DNA of 64,000 bases from Nostoc sp. NMS2 (GTDB lineage: Bacteria; Cyanobacteriota; Cyanobacteriia; Cyanobacteriales; Nostocaceae), in assembly GCF_017115105.1 (NCBI RefSeq), contig NZ_JABXKH010000173.1, forward strand, positions 1-64,000. Reading direction: 5' to 3'. A model generated the notes under the pieces. The model saw only the letters and a program-made list of their open reading frames with translations. It had not been told where the DNA came from and did not search any database. The position numbers and the translations under genes were made by a program. Positions 1-8,342 of this stretch are shown piece after piece (the stretch's first letter is position 1; every line of letters starts with the position of its first letter).

Positions 1-85
1 GAGCGAAGTCGAACCACATCTCCCGGTTGGTGAGCGAAGTCGAACCACATCTCCCGGTTGGTGAGCGAAGTCGAACCACATCTCC
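1..85. repeat. Tandem 31-bp repeat (2.8 units)
   Basis: A 31-bp unit beginning GAGCGAAGTCGAACCACATC is repeated almost perfectly 2.8 times. The same unit occurs in reverse orientation, about two copies, at 998-1060. The two blocks bracket the RodZ-like gene as an inverted pair about 0.9 kb apart. No coding potential is seen. It looks like a dispersed Nostoc short tandem repeat. Confidence 0.85.
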
Positions 86-105
86 CCCCACTCCCTCATT
101 ACTCT

Positions 106-564
106 TCACTGGTTTGTTACCATTGACTGTTGATTATTGACTTCTGGAGTCAGGGATTCAGATGTAATTTGTCGTGGATTAAGTATATATAAAAGACCAG
201 AAGATGCAGCTACTAATAGTAGAATGTAGGTAACGATAAGAGGTATGTATGTATTTGGTTTGTTGTCAGAATTATTATGATCGTTCTTGGGGTCTTGGCG
301 GACTACATTGCTTATAAGAGTATGTGATAAAGCATTTCCATCCAGTCCTAAAGCATCTCCATAGCGACGGATGAATCCTTGAAGAAAAATAGGCTCAGGT
401 AATTCTTCAAATCTTTCTTCTTCTAAAGCTTGCAAAACACCTGCTCGAATCAGTGTTTGAGCGGCAATTTCTTCTATGCGTATGGATTTTTCTTGTCTTA
501 CTTGTCGCAAATGTGTGGTTATTTCCTTTAGCTGCTCTACTTGAGCTTGGTTTAAGAGCGTCAC
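106..564 (-). CDS. RodZ-like helix-turn-helix membrane protein
   Basis: This 152-aa protein has a Cro/RodZ-type helix-turn-helix of the HTH_25 family at roughly residues 13-75, including the typical stretches LRQVRQEKSIRIEEIAAQT and FLQGFIRRYGDALGLD. A polar linker follows, then one transmembrane segment at about residues 107-128 (IPLIVTYILLLVAAS), and a short tail of about 20 residues. Full RodZ proteins have a large periplasmic domain after the membrane helix. Here it is missing, so this is a short RodZ-like paralog that could anchor a cytoplasmic HTH to the membrane, perhaps for cell shape or protein-protein contact. The stop codon lies about 20 bp from a tandem repeat block, so C-terminal truncation by repeat insertion is possible. 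The family is clear; the function is inferred. Confidence 0.8.
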   Translation of the reverse strand: MTLLNQAQVEQLKEITTHLRQVRQEKSIRIEEIAAQTLIRAGVLQALEEERFEELPEPIFLQGFIRRYGDALGLDGNALSHTLISNVVRQDPKNDHNNSDNKPNTYIPLIVTYILLLVAASSGLLYILNPRQITSESLTPEVNNQQSMVTNQ

Positions 565-1192
565 TGTCTTCTCCTCTATGGGCTAATTCTACTATTCATA
601 TATTGAGAAGACTTAAAACAGCACACGTATTTTTACTGAATATTTGATTTTCGTAAATTATTTTGAGAAGAGTTGAAGTCCAGACTTAAAAATGCTAATG
701 CTGCAAAAATACAGTATATTCACTGTTATAATATATACTTTTTATTAAAAAATTAGGGCATGAAAGTTAATAAGCTGCAATTTATAATACAAGTATTTTA
801 TAACTCAATACAGTTCAGTTAAGCCTCTCTTTCTTCTCTCTGCGTTCTCTGCGTCTTGGCGGTTCGTTAAAAAATTGACTTTGGAACCAGAGTTTTAGCC
901 TTAACCCAAGCGTATTGTTTTATAACTGCTACTCTGGGCTGGGATAGTTGTAGCGATCGCTATCACCAAAAGAGGGAGCAGGGGGCAGAGAGTAGGAGAT
1001 GTGGTTCGACTTCGCTCACCAACCGGGAGATGTGGTTCGACTTCGCTCACCAACCGGGGGATGAGGGAGAGGCAGAGGGGCAGGGGGAAGGGTGCAGAGG
1101 AGAAAGATGTAATTTTGTATTCTCTCCCTTGCCCCCTGCTCCCCTGCTCCCCTGCTTCTTCTCCATGCCCAATGCCCAATGCCCTCCCAGCA
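565..1192. other. Gene-free gap with mobile element and repeats
   Basis: This gap holds the promoter region of the RodZ-like gene, a CAATAC-family element (806-917), an inverted copy of the 31-bp repeat (998-1060), and G/A-rich and CCCCTGCTCC-type low-complexity sequence up to the end of the SDR gene. The open frames here on both strands are made of these repeats and are not credible genes. Confidence 0.7.
806..917. mobile_element. CAATAC-family MITE copy 1, 10-bp target duplication
   Basis: This 112-bp element starts CAATACAGTTCAGTTAAGCC and ends in the approximate inverted complement CTTAACCCAAGCGTATTG. It is flanked on both sides by the identical 10-mer TTTTATAACT (796-805 and 918-927), a perfect target-site duplication. 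The interior carries the common 'gcgtcttggcggttcgtt' repeat. It has no coding capacity. The same interior is present at 40441-40597, where it carries a 45-bp insertion. Confidence 0.9.
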
Positions 1193-1927
1193 TTAGAATG
1201 TGCTTGCCGTCGGGCGGACAATTATTTCATTGATATCGACATCATCCGGCTGGGATATGGCATATAAGACGGCTCTAGCGATCGCATTTGGGGTCAGTGC
1301 GGTTTTGCGGAGTTCTTTCAAGAAGCCTTTTGCTGGTTCGTCCGTGATATCAGAGCCGAGTTCAGTCTCAACCACGCCAGGGGATATTATTGTCACGCGA
1401 ATATTTTTCGATTCTTGACGTAATCCATCGGATATGGCCCAAACAGCATATTTTGTCGCGGAATAGACCGCGCTGGTAGGCCCCACCATGTGCGCGGCGA
1501 TGGACGCGGTATTGATAAACTGTCCACCGCCTTGCGCTTCCATGATTGGTAAACCAGCAGCAATACCATTCAAAACGCCGTTGATGTTCACATTAATCAT
1601 GTTGTCCCACTCCTCGACTTTCAGAGCATTCATCGGTGATAGGGGCATTACACCTGCATTGTTAAAGATGACATCGACACGATCAAACTTATCTTTAGCG
1701 AAGTGAATGAACGCTTTCATATCCTCACGATTCGCAACATCCACCGCTTTGAATTCTGCTGTGCCGCCTTGCTTGCGGATCTCCTCAACAATCTTTTCTA
1801 GCTTTTGGGTGCGCCGTGCCCCTAGAACAACTTTTGCACCATTTTTAGCGAGTAACTTAGCGGTGGCTTCACCGATGCCGCTACTAGCTCCAGTGATAGC
1901 AATGACTTTATTTTCTACGTTTAACAT
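1193..1927 (-). CDS. Short-chain dehydrogenase/reductase (SDR)
   Basis: This 244-aa classical SDR has the NAD(P)-binding TGASSGIG motif near residues 13-20, NNAG near residue 90, a catalytic Ser in NTASIAAH, and the YSATK (YxxxK) active site near residue 155. An Arg pair after the glycine motif (GARRTQK) suggests NADPH preference. The length is normal. It lies head to head with an AraC-type regulator gene, with 165 bp between them, a common arrangement in which the regulator controls the oxidoreductase. The substrate cannot be told from sequence; the closest general label is a YdfG/clavulanate-dehydrogenase-like oxidoreductase. The start is the ATG preceded by the purine-rich stretch AGAGGGAAAAATAACC on the coding strand. 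Confidence 0.93.
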   Translation of the reverse strand: MLNVENKVIAITGASSGIGEATAKLLAKNGAKVVLGARRTQKLEKIVEEIRKQGGTAEFKAVDVANREDMKAFIHFAKDKFDRVDVIFNNAGVMPLSPMNALKVEEWDNMINVNINGVLNGIAAGLPIMEAQGGGQFINTASIAAHMVGPTSAVYSATKYAVWAISDGLRQESKNIRVTIISPGVVETELGSDITDEPAKGFLKELRKTALTPNAIARAVLYAISQPDDVDINEIIVRPTASTF

Positions 1928-2092
1928 GGTTATTTTTCCCTCTGTTGAGGTTAATTTAAATTTTGGATGTGTTCATCGTATGAGTAAGGACAAAAGTTTA
2001 AAATACACAGACCTCGCGCTTTATTGCCTAATTCTCCAAATCGATGTTCTACAATGCCTAGAAGAGGATGATTAAATTAATCAAAGAACATT

Positions 2093-3025
2093 GTGACGAT
2101 CAAAACCATCAACCAAGTCATAAACCAAAGTGCGATCGCTCATCAATGTCAAAAATTGGCAGCACTAGTCACTCGTCACACCGATGGCAAAGGGAACGGT
2201 TTTCATAAAACAGCTATTGAGCAGCTGGAATTTCAGCGAGAATCTTCTGTTTCCACCACACTACAGGGTGTCTGCGAACCTATCCTCGCTATCCTTGTTC
2301 AGGGCAAAAAGGAAGCGTTGCTGGGTGAGGAAACCTATCGTTATGGCGCGGCTCAATATCTGGTAGTCTCGGTTGATTTGCCATTGAGCGCGTTTATCGT
2401 TGAGGCAACCCCAGAGCAACCCTATTTAGGATTCAAGCTGAATCTAGATCCACGTCAACTCTGCGATATTATTACTGCTCAAGCCAGTGTGATTGAGGAT
2501 AAGAAGAACTCTGTCAGAGGCTTATTTGTCAGCACCGTTGATGCACCGTTACTCGATTGTGCTATGAGACTGACACGGCTTTTGGATACGCCACAGGATA
2601 TCCCGATCCTTGCACCGATGATTATCCGCGAAATCTATTATCGCCTTTTAATCGGTGAACAGGGCGAAGCTGTCCGCCAGATTGCGACATCTGGCAGCAA
2701 TATGCAGCGCATCGCCGAGGTGATAAAACTCATCAAGGCTGATTTTACAAAGCCGATACGGGTTGAGGAGCTAGCTGAACAGGCAAGTATGTCTCTTTCA
2801 TCTTTCCATCACCATTTCAAGAAAGTGACATCGATGAGTCCTCTTCAATATCAAAAGCAATTAAGACTATTAGAAGCACGTCGCCTGATGCTTGCCGAAA
2901 ACTCCTATGCAGCCAATGCTGCCTATAAAGTTGGTTATGAGAGCCAATCACAGTTCAGCCGCGAATATTCCCGTATGTTCGGTGCGCCGCCGATGAGGGA
3001 TATTGAACGTTTACGTACAGCCTAA
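2093..3025 (+). CDS. AraC-family transcriptional regulator
   Basis: This 310-aa protein has an N-terminal AraC_N cupin-like effector domain (about residues 25-185, with the family stretch VCEPILAILVQGKKEALLG) and two C-terminal AraC helix-turn-helix motifs (about residues 205-305). The recognisable parts are VEELAEQASMSLSSFHHHFK and the signature-like region around VGYESQSQFSREYSRMFG. The start is GTG; no ATG of comparable length is available upstream. It is divergent from the SDR gene and shares its 165-bp promoter region, so it is probably an autoregulator and an activator of the SDR. The inducing ligand is unknown. Confidence 0.92.
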   Translation: MTIKTINQVINQSAIAHQCQKLAALVTRHTDGKGNGFHKTAIEQLEFQRESSVSTTLQGVCEPILAILVQGKKEALLGEETYRYGAAQYLVVSVDLPLSAFIVEATPEQPYLGFKLNLDPRQLCDIITAQASVIEDKKNSVRGLFVSTVDAPLLDCAMRLTRLLDTPQDIPILAPMIIREIYYRLLIGEQGEAVRQIATSGSNMQRIAEVIKLIKADFTKPIRVEELAEQASMSLSSFHHHFKKVTSMSPLQYQKQLRLLEARRLMLAENSYAANAAYKVGYESQSQFSREYSRMFGAPPMRDIERLRTA

Positions 3026-3081
3026 TCATACAAGGTACATCATAGTCCCTTACTTCAAAAATCTTCATCAAAATTTTATTC

Positions 3082-3111
3082 CGATATATCGTGATATATT
3101 CCGATATATCG
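3082..3111. promoter_or_regulatory. Two CGATATATCG palindromes, likely PadR operator
   Basis: The perfect 10-bp palindrome CGATATATCG occurs at 3082-3091 and again at 3102-3111, exactly 20 bp apart, so on the same DNA face. It lies about 33 bp upstream of the PadR ATG. PadR-family dimers commonly bind AT-rich inverted repeats in their own promoters, so this is a probable autoregulatory operator. I saw no other copy in the window. Confidence 0.65.
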
Positions 3112-3143
3112 TATATTAGAGAAAGTTGATTTGAGATTGATTT

Positions 3144-3770
3144 ATGTTTAGACACTTTCGTTCACGCTTTGGTACACCTGCATGGGCAGGAGTTAACGAA
3201 GACGATTTCTTGCTTGTCAGGTCTTGGTTTGGGCATGGCAGGCATCATGGTAGAGAGCATGGCAAACACTTTGGTAATGAAATGTTTGGTCGTGCTTGGG
3301 GAGATGAACATCGCACTCGTCGGGGTGACATCAAGTTCATCCTGCTGGAATTGTTATCCGAGCATCCTAGTCATGGTTACGACCTGATTAAAGAGATGGA
3401 AACTCGTTATGGTGGTTTCCGTCGCCTCAGTCCTGGCTCAGTGTATCCAACACTTCAATTGCTGGAGGAAGGGGGTTATCTCAAGAGCGCCCAGGAAGGT
3501 GGCAAGCGGATTTATACGATTACCGATGAAGGTAGACAATTATTAGCAGAACGTGCCCAACAAGAAACTTCAGATACTCCTTGGGATACCGTCAAAAGTT
3601 TCGTGAAAGGTAAGCCCCAAGAGTTTATTGAGTTGCGGAATGCTGCAACAGAATTAGCTGCTGCTGTAGTGCAGGTTGCTCGTAGTGGCAATATGGAGCG
3701 AATAAATCGGGTGCGTGAGCTTTTAGAGCAAGTTAAACGGGAAATTTACGCGATTCTGGCGGAAAAATAA
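3144..3770 (+). CDS. PadR-family transcriptional regulator
   Basis: This 208-aa protein contains the PadR winged-helix domain at about residues 55-135, with the typical ILLELLSEHPSHGYDLIKEM and SPGSVYPTLQLLEEGGYL stretches, followed by a helical C-terminal region. The first 55 residues are a His/Gly/Arg-rich extension (GHGRHHGREHGKHFG) not found in minimal PadR proteins. It resembles the histidine-rich tails of metal-responsive regulators, so metal sensing is possible but unproven. Two palindromes lie just upstream and suggest autorepression. The gene ends in a small hairpin (3771-3798). No target gene is evident next to it. Confidence 0.92.
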   Translation: MFRHFRSRFGTPAWAGVNEDDFLLVRSWFGHGRHHGREHGKHFGNEMFGRAWGDEHRTRRGDIKFILLELLSEHPSHGYDLIKEMETRYGGFRRLSPGSVYPTLQLLEEGGYLKSAQEGGKRIYTITDEGRQLLAERAQQETSDTPWDTVKSFVKGKPQEFIELRNAATELAAAVVQVARSGNMERINRVRELLEQVKREIYAILAEK

Positions 3771-3798
3771 GTAGAGACGCAAATTTTTGTGTCTCTAC
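3771..3798. terminator. Hairpin after padR-like gene
   Basis: The 8-bp arms GTAGAGAC and GTCTCTAC begin directly after the PadR stop codon. There is no strong T-run, so it may be a dispersed hairpin repeat that also acts as a weak terminator or mRNA 3' end for both converging genes. Confidence 0.5.
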
Positions 3799-3822
3799 TC
3801 TCAATATTCTCAGATTTTGCGC

Positions 3823-4509
3823 TTATGGGTTAGAAGCGATCGCACTTAAATCTTGCTCGATGAGTGAGTTGAGAAATGTCCACAACTGCAAATCAGTAAA
3901 ATCTGGAATTGCCATAAATGCGCCGACTGACTGCAAAACTTGGGGATCGTGGGTTGAGGCGATGCCAATAGTGCGGATATCTGCGCTCACCGCCGCCCGA
4001 ATCCCAGAGGGAGAGTCTTCTAAAGCGATCGCTTCTTCTGCTGAAATCGCCAATTTATTCAGGGCGGCTAGGTAGGGTGCAGGGTCAGGTTTACCTGCAA
4101 TACAATCATCTGCTAAAACAACCGTATGGAAAGCTTCTTTTATTCCCAATACCTCTAGCATAAATTCTGCATTTAATCTAGGGGCATTAGTTACTAATGC
4201 CCGCTTTAATTGATGTGTCTCCGTCCATGCTAGTAGTTCAGAAAATCCATTTAGTGGTTTAAGATTCGAGGCGAGTTTGCGGAAAAGCGCCTCTTTTTCG
4301 TCTGCAAATTTCTGCCCTTCTGCTATTGATAATTGTGGCAAAATGTCCTTAACAATTTCTGGATTTAGCCGCCCACTAATTCGGGATTTATAAAATGTTT
4401 CGTCAATTTCTATGCTGTAATTTAACAGCATTTCCTGCCAAGCTCGGTAGTGTATAGGGTCAGTGTTGACAATAGTGCCGTCGAGGTCAAACAGAATTGC
4501 AGCCAGCAT
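3823..4509 (-). CDS. HAD-family phosphatase (beta-phosphoglucomutase-like)
   Basis: This 228-aa HAD-superfamily hydrolase has motif I FDLDGTIVNTD (residues 7-17), motif II in ALVTNAPR, motif III Lys in GKPDPAPYLAAL, and motif IV EDSPSGIRAA. The helical cap between motifs I and II (C1 type) groups it with beta-phosphoglucomutase/phosphoglycolate phosphatase-like enzymes. It probably acts on a small phosphorylated metabolite in the cytoplasm; the substrate is not predictable. It converges on the PadR gene and is separated by about 195 bp from nagB on the opposite strand. The length and motifs are complete. Confidence 0.92.
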   Translation of the reverse strand: MLAAILFDLDGTIVNTDPIHYRAWQEMLLNYSIEIDETFYKSRISGRLNPEIVKDILPQLSIAEGQKFADEKEALFRKLASNLKPLNGFSELLAWTETHQLKRALVTNAPRLNAEFMLEVLGIKEAFHTVVLADDCIAGKPDPAPYLAALNKLAISAEEAIALEDSPSGIRAAVSADIRTIGIASTHDPQVLQSVGAFMAIPDFTDLQLWTFLNSLIEQDLSAIASNP

Positions 4510-4704
4510 AGTTTTTTGGTAGAATGTAAATAATTGTTAACTTAATTTACATAGTTTACATGGTTTTTTTGCCCTTATACAGCGCAAAAAGCTATAAATT
4601 AATCTGCTAAATCCTAAAATCTATACTGGATAAGCAATGTCAAGGTAGACAGGTAGAGCTTCTCAAAAAACTACCGTATAATTGATAACCTTCTGTGTAA
4701 GCAA

Positions 4705-5478
4705 ATGCTAGCCGCTACAAATTTTTTTCGCGTTGATGATTTATTGGTGCAGATTTACAACTCTGAAGTCGAAATGGCCGAAGATGTTGCCGAAATCGCC
4801 CAAAAGCATTTACAGCAAGTTCTCAAACAACAGGATATAGCTGCTGTATTGTTAGCAACAGGTAACTCCCAACTCAAATTTCTCGATGCTTTGATTGCAT
4901 TGGGTGGTGTAGATTGGTCACGGATTATTCTGTTCCATCTAGATGAATATTTGGGAATTACTGCTGATCATTCTGCAAGTTTCCGGCGCTATATGCGAGA
5001 ACATGTAGAGAAGCGGGTTGCTCCTAAGCAATTTCATTACATAGAAGGTGATACATTGCAACCAGTCGCAGAGTGCGATCGCTACACTAAACTATTGCAA
5101 GCACAACCAATAGACCTATGCTGTCTTGGTGTTGGCGAAAATGGACATTTAGCTTTTAACGATCCAGCAGTAGCAAATTTTCAAGATCCTTACAGCGTGA
5201 AACTAGTGAAACTGGATACAGTGAACCGCCAGCAACAAGTAAGCACAGGTCACTTTCCAAATCTAGAAGCTGTTCCACAATATGCTTTTACTGTCACCAT
5301 CTCGGCAATTTGTTCAGCTAAAAAAATTATCTGTCTGGCTCCAGAAAAACGTAAAGCGAATGTAGTAAAAGAGATGTTGCAAGGAGCAATAAGTACAGAC
5401 TGTCCGGCTTCTATTCTCCGTCAACAATCACAAGCGACGTTATTTTTGGATGTCAATTCTGCTAGTTTGCTGTCGTGA
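4705..5478 (+). CDS. nagB: Glucosamine-6-phosphate deaminase
   Basis: This 257-aa enzyme belongs to the NagB/6-phosphogluconolactonase fold. It has the active-site segment FHLDEYLGI around residues 74-82 and the LGVGENGHLAFNDP loop, which contains the catalytic His, around residues 135-150. These are the NagB rather than lactonase signatures. It should convert glucosamine-6-phosphate to fructose-6-phosphate and ammonia in amino-sugar recycling. The length is typical for NagB. It stands alone on the plus strand, so no operon informs its role. Confidence in family and reaction is high. Confidence 0.92.
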   Translation: MLAATNFFRVDDLLVQIYNSEVEMAEDVAEIAQKHLQQVLKQQDIAAVLLATGNSQLKFLDALIALGGVDWSRIILFHLDEYLGITADHSASFRRYMREHVEKRVAPKQFHYIEGDTLQPVAECDRYTKLLQAQPIDLCCLGVGENGHLAFNDPAVANFQDPYSVKLVKLDTVNRQQQVSTGHFPNLEAVPQYAFTVTISAICSAKKIICLAPEKRKANVVKEMLQGAISTDCPASILRQQSQATLFLDVNSASLLS

Positions 5479-5567
5479 AGACGGATTGGGGACTAAGTAT
5501 TTGGGAAATAACTGTTTTAATCCACAATGCCTAATGCCCAATTCCAGCAATTACGTAAATGGTGAGA

Positions 5568-5893
5568 TATAGCGCTTCTCAGTTGAGTGCAATACAGACC
5601 TAACAAGAACAGCCCCTTCCCTACTAGCGTTGGGCAGGGTGGTTTCATACGAAAAAAGAAAAATACATAAGTCTTGATTTCTCATGTAAAACCATAGATT
5701 TTGATCCCTCTCCAAACCTCTCCCCGAAAGGTCAAGAGGCTTTGAAACCCAGTTTTAGTTTTTCTCTGGTTGTATGAAACCACCCTGCCTTCCCTACTAG
5801 CGTTGGCGAGTAAGATTCCATTCCTCTCTCCTTTTAGGAGAGAGGAATGGAAGTGAGGTCAGACTGTATTGCTTCCATTCGAGAACCGCTATA
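5568..5893. mobile_element. TATAGCG-ended MITE-like element
   Basis: The ends are imperfect inverted repeats of about 30 bp: left TATAGCGCTTCTCAGTTGAG and right the complement of TATAGCGGTTCTCGAATGGA. It contains the nested element at 5634-5787 and a direct repeat of CTCTCTCC-type hairpin sequence. Related ends with the core TATAGC.TTTTCC occur at 9139-9244, 27220 and 35023-35130. A TA duplication is plausible. Confidence 0.6.
5634..5787. mobile_element. 154-bp insertion with 19-bp flanking duplication
   Basis: The inverted ends GCAGGGTGGTTTCATAC and GTATGAAACCACCCTG(C) enclose 154 bp. Identical 19-bp direct repeats CCTTCCCTACTAGCGTTGG lie immediately outside at 5615-5633 and 5788-5806. A truncated reverse-orientation copy of the interior lies at 27287-27410. 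There is no ORF. Confidence 0.65.
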
Positions 5894-5947
5894 TAATCCT
5901 ACCAAACACGTACTGTTAGCAGTATTGACTGCTGCTATCAACAGAAA

Positions 5948-8026
5948 GTGCATCCCCCTCCTAGCACCAATCCCAAAAAACCCCAAGACCTTTTCTTAGT
6001 ATGCGGACTCCAAAGTTTAGGGCAACATTGTGTTGCAGTCCTAAAGGAATACGATGTTAAAGTCAATGCCATTGACGATGTACAACCCGAACATTGGGAA
6101 GTCCCAGAAGTACCAAGCTTACTAGAAAAGTTAATCATCGGAGACTGCCGCCAGCCAAGTGTTTTAGAGCAGGCAGGTATAAGGGAATGTCGTTCAATAC
6201 TTTTAGTCACAAGAAATGAGCGGATAAATATAGAAGCCGCCTTTGCAGCACGGCGACTTAATTCGCACGTTCGCCTGATTGTACGTTCTGACAAACAAAA
6301 TTTCAACAAACTTTTGTACGAAAACTTAGGCAATTTTGTTGCCTTTGAGCCTACCCATCTTTCCGCTCATGCCTTCGCTTTAGCATCTCTCGGCTCTGAA
6401 GCCATTGGGTATTTTACCTTAGAAGGGCAACTATTGCAAGTAATCAAGCACCAAGTACAAGCGAAGGATAGTTGGTGCAATGGCAAGCCAGTACATAGAC
6501 TCAATCTCACAACTCGCCGCATTTTGAGTCACACAACTGTTTCATCCGATCCACTCAAAGAATTGTTTGGATGGAACCCAGAAGCAGAAGTGCAAGTAGG
6601 AGACACACTTGTTTACATTGATGTTGCATACGAACTGGCTTTCTCTGAGCAATATACAAATAAATCTCATCGCCAAAGGTGGCAGTGGCAAGAGTTTCTT
6701 CAAGGCATCACAGCGAAGAATCTTAAGCAGAAAATAGGACAATTTTGGCAATCTTACTACCAAAGCCAAAATCAAGTCCGGCGAATTGCAACAATCTATG
6801 CGATTACCGTACTTATCCTGTGGTTCGTTGGAATAATTCTTTACCGCTTATATTATCCTGACATTACCCTGCAAGAAGCCTTCTATGCAACAGCAATCTT
6901 GCTCTTGGGAGGATACGGAGATTTATTTGGCGGTGTTGAGTTTAGATCGCAATCTGAACCCTCAGATCATATCCCTTGGTGGTTGCGGTTCTTTAGCCTG
7001 GGAATGACGTTGACAGGTCAAGCTTTCGTGGGAGTATTATATGCACTGGTGACTGATGCTCTTGTTACTTCAAGATTCCAGTTTTTCAATTCTCGTCCTC
7101 CCATACCACAACGCAACCATGTAGTGATTATTGGCTTAAATCGCTTGGGACAGAGAGTAGCTGCTCTTTTGCAAGAACTCAATCAGCCGTTAGTGGGAAT
7201 TCATACTACCACTCTCGACCAAGATACTTTACCAGATATGCCCCTGATTATTGGCAATGCTACCGAAGCACTAACTAAGGTGAATCTCTCCCGTGCTAAA
7301 AGTATCATTTTAGTTGGGGACGATAATATGGAAAATCTAGAAATTGGTTTAATGGCTCATGCAATGAATCCCGCCACTAGCTTGATTCTCCGCTCTCAAG
7401 ATCGCCATTTTAGTGATAATATCGCCCCTTTGTTTCCCTATGCCCAAGTTCTATGTGGCGCAGCTTTATCTGCGGAAGTCTTTGCTTGTGCTGCCTTTGG
7501 GGAAAATGTTTTGAGCTTGTTTCACTTGAGTGAGCAAATAGTTATGGTGACGGAATACAAGATTGAAGAGGGTGATACCCTGAATGGGTTGCTTCTATCT
7601 GAAATAGCATCTGGCTACAGTGTTGTGCCGATTCTCTACCATAAATATCGGCGAGACAATTACTCGTTGATGCCCTGGGATGATGTTAAGCTTTATGCTG
7701 GCGATCGCTTGATTGTTTTAGCCACAAGCAGTAGTTTGCAGCGAATCGAATGGGGTGAAATGCTGCCTCGCCAATGGAGCGTGCAGATCGAAAAAGCTCT
7801 GACTACAAATGCTATTATCTATGGTGTTGAAGAAATCGTTTTGATTACAGGATGTAGTTTGGCTAATGCTAGGCAATGGATGAATAATTTGCCTGGAGTA
7901 TTGCCAATACCACTTTATAAACATCAAGCTCAACGTCTGGTGCGGGCGCTAACAAAAATACAAGTTTTGGCAAATGTAATCTTCATTGGGCAAGGCAGTA
8001 GTTCGACTTCAGGGACTGACAAATAA
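5948..8026 (+). CDS. Potassium-channel-like protein, RCK-pore-RCK
   Basis: This 692-aa protein starts at GTG. Residues about 15-145 form a first TrkA-N/RCK Rossmann domain (LFLVCGLQSLGQHCVAVL), followed by a TrkA-C-like part. A two-helix ion-channel unit follows: TM1 about 280-300, pore filter GGYGD at 321-325, and TM2 about 345-370. A second RCK domain (HVVIIGLNRLGQRVAALL) starts near residue 391 and is followed by a C-terminal TrkA-C-like region. It is probably an NAD- or nucleotide-gated K+ channel or sensor in the inner membrane. Most bacterial RCK channels carry RCK domains only after the pore, so a complete domain before the pore is unusual. The filter has LGG before YGD instead of the usual TVG/TIG, so ion selectivity is uncertain. 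Confidence 0.85.
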   Translation: MHPPPSTNPKKPQDLFLVCGLQSLGQHCVAVLKEYDVKVNAIDDVQPEHWEVPEVPSLLEKLIIGDCRQPSVLEQAGIRECRSILLVTRNERINIEAAFAARRLNSHVRLIVRSDKQNFNKLLYENLGNFVAFEPTHLSAHAFALASLGSEAIGYFTLEGQLLQVIKHQVQAKDSWCNGKPVHRLNLTTRRILSHTTVSSDPLKELFGWNPEAEVQVGDTLVYIDVAYELAFSEQYTNKSHRQRWQWQEFLQGITAKNLKQKIGQFWQSYYQSQNQVRRIATIYAITVLILWFVGIILYRLYYPDITLQEAFYATAILLLGGYGDLFGGVEFRSQSEPSDHIPWWLRFFSLGMTLTGQAFVGVLYALVTDALVTSRFQFFNSRPPIPQRNHVVIIGLNRLGQRVAALLQELNQPLVGIHTTTLDQDTLPDMPLIIGNATEALTKVNLSRAKSIILVGDDNMENLEIGLMAHAMNPATSLILRSQDRHFSDNIAPLFPYAQVLCGAALSAEVFACAAFGENVLSLFHLSEQIVMVTEYKIEEGDTLNGLLLSEIASGYSVVPILYHKYRRDNYSLMPWDDVKLYAGDRLIVLATSSSLQRIEWGEMLPRQWSVQIEKALTTNAIIYGVEEIVLITGCSLANARQWMNNLPGVLPIPLYKHQAQRLVRALTKIQVLANVIFIGQGSSSTSGTDK

Positions 8027-8045
8027 AAAAATACTCAACTACTTC

Positions 8046-8105
8046 TTGTGGAGTGGACATCTTGTCCGCTCTTGGCTATGGGCGGACAAGATGTCCACCC
8101 CACAA
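8046..8105. repeat. Hairpin repeat
   Basis: Inverted arms of about 24 bp (TTGTGG.AGTGGACATCTTG and its complement) flank a short loop. The hairpin lies 20 bp after the channel gene and could act as a bidirectional terminator. Confidence 0.6.
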
Positions 8106-8214
8106 GATTGGATAATTTATTTCTTGGAACTCCCTGAGCGAACTGGGATGTAATTATAGGGGTGCAATATCAATAGACATCTCCAGAAATAAAATATGCG
8201 TTATCCAGAACCCT

Positions 8215-8245
8215 TGTAGAGACGTAGCAGTGCTACGTCTCTACA
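8215..8245. repeat. Perfect hairpin repeat
   Basis: A 15-bp perfect stem (TGTAGAGACGTAGCA with its complement) has a one-base loop and ends in CATTCTTTTT. It could terminate transcription or simply be a dispersed repeat; the same GTAGAGAC core recurs at 3771. Confidence 0.6.
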
Positions 8246-8342
8246 TTCTTTTTCACCAGATGTCTAATATATTGTGCCCCTATTGGTCTAACCTGAAGTT
8301 GACAAAAATGAAGGCTGTACGCTTCCTACAGTGTGGTGAATA

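Larger units (their letters stand above)
5479..5947. other. Gene-free gap filled by nested repeats
   Basis: After nagB comes a short repeat-like stretch, then the mobile-like element 5568-5893 with a second element nested in it, and a short leader before the channel gene. No open frame here looks coding. Confidence 0.6.
8027..8342. other. Gap with two strong hairpin repeats
   Basis: Two long perfect or near-perfect hairpins lie between converging genes: 8046-8105 (arms around GTGGACATCTTGTCCGC) and 8215-8245 (arms TGTAGAGACGTAGCA). Both are typical dispersed Nostoc hairpin repeats and may serve as transcription ends. Nothing coding is seen. Confidence 0.6.

Noticed and set aside
1-85. CRISPR-like direct repeats
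   Set aside because: The 31-bp units are tandem, with no unique spacers, and no cas genes are nearby.
901-1267. Overlapping ORFs on both strands near 0.9-1.3 kb
   Set aside because: They are formed of the MITE end, the 31-bp repeat and GC-rich low-complexity DNA. Translation is Arg/Ser/Pro-rich without motifs.
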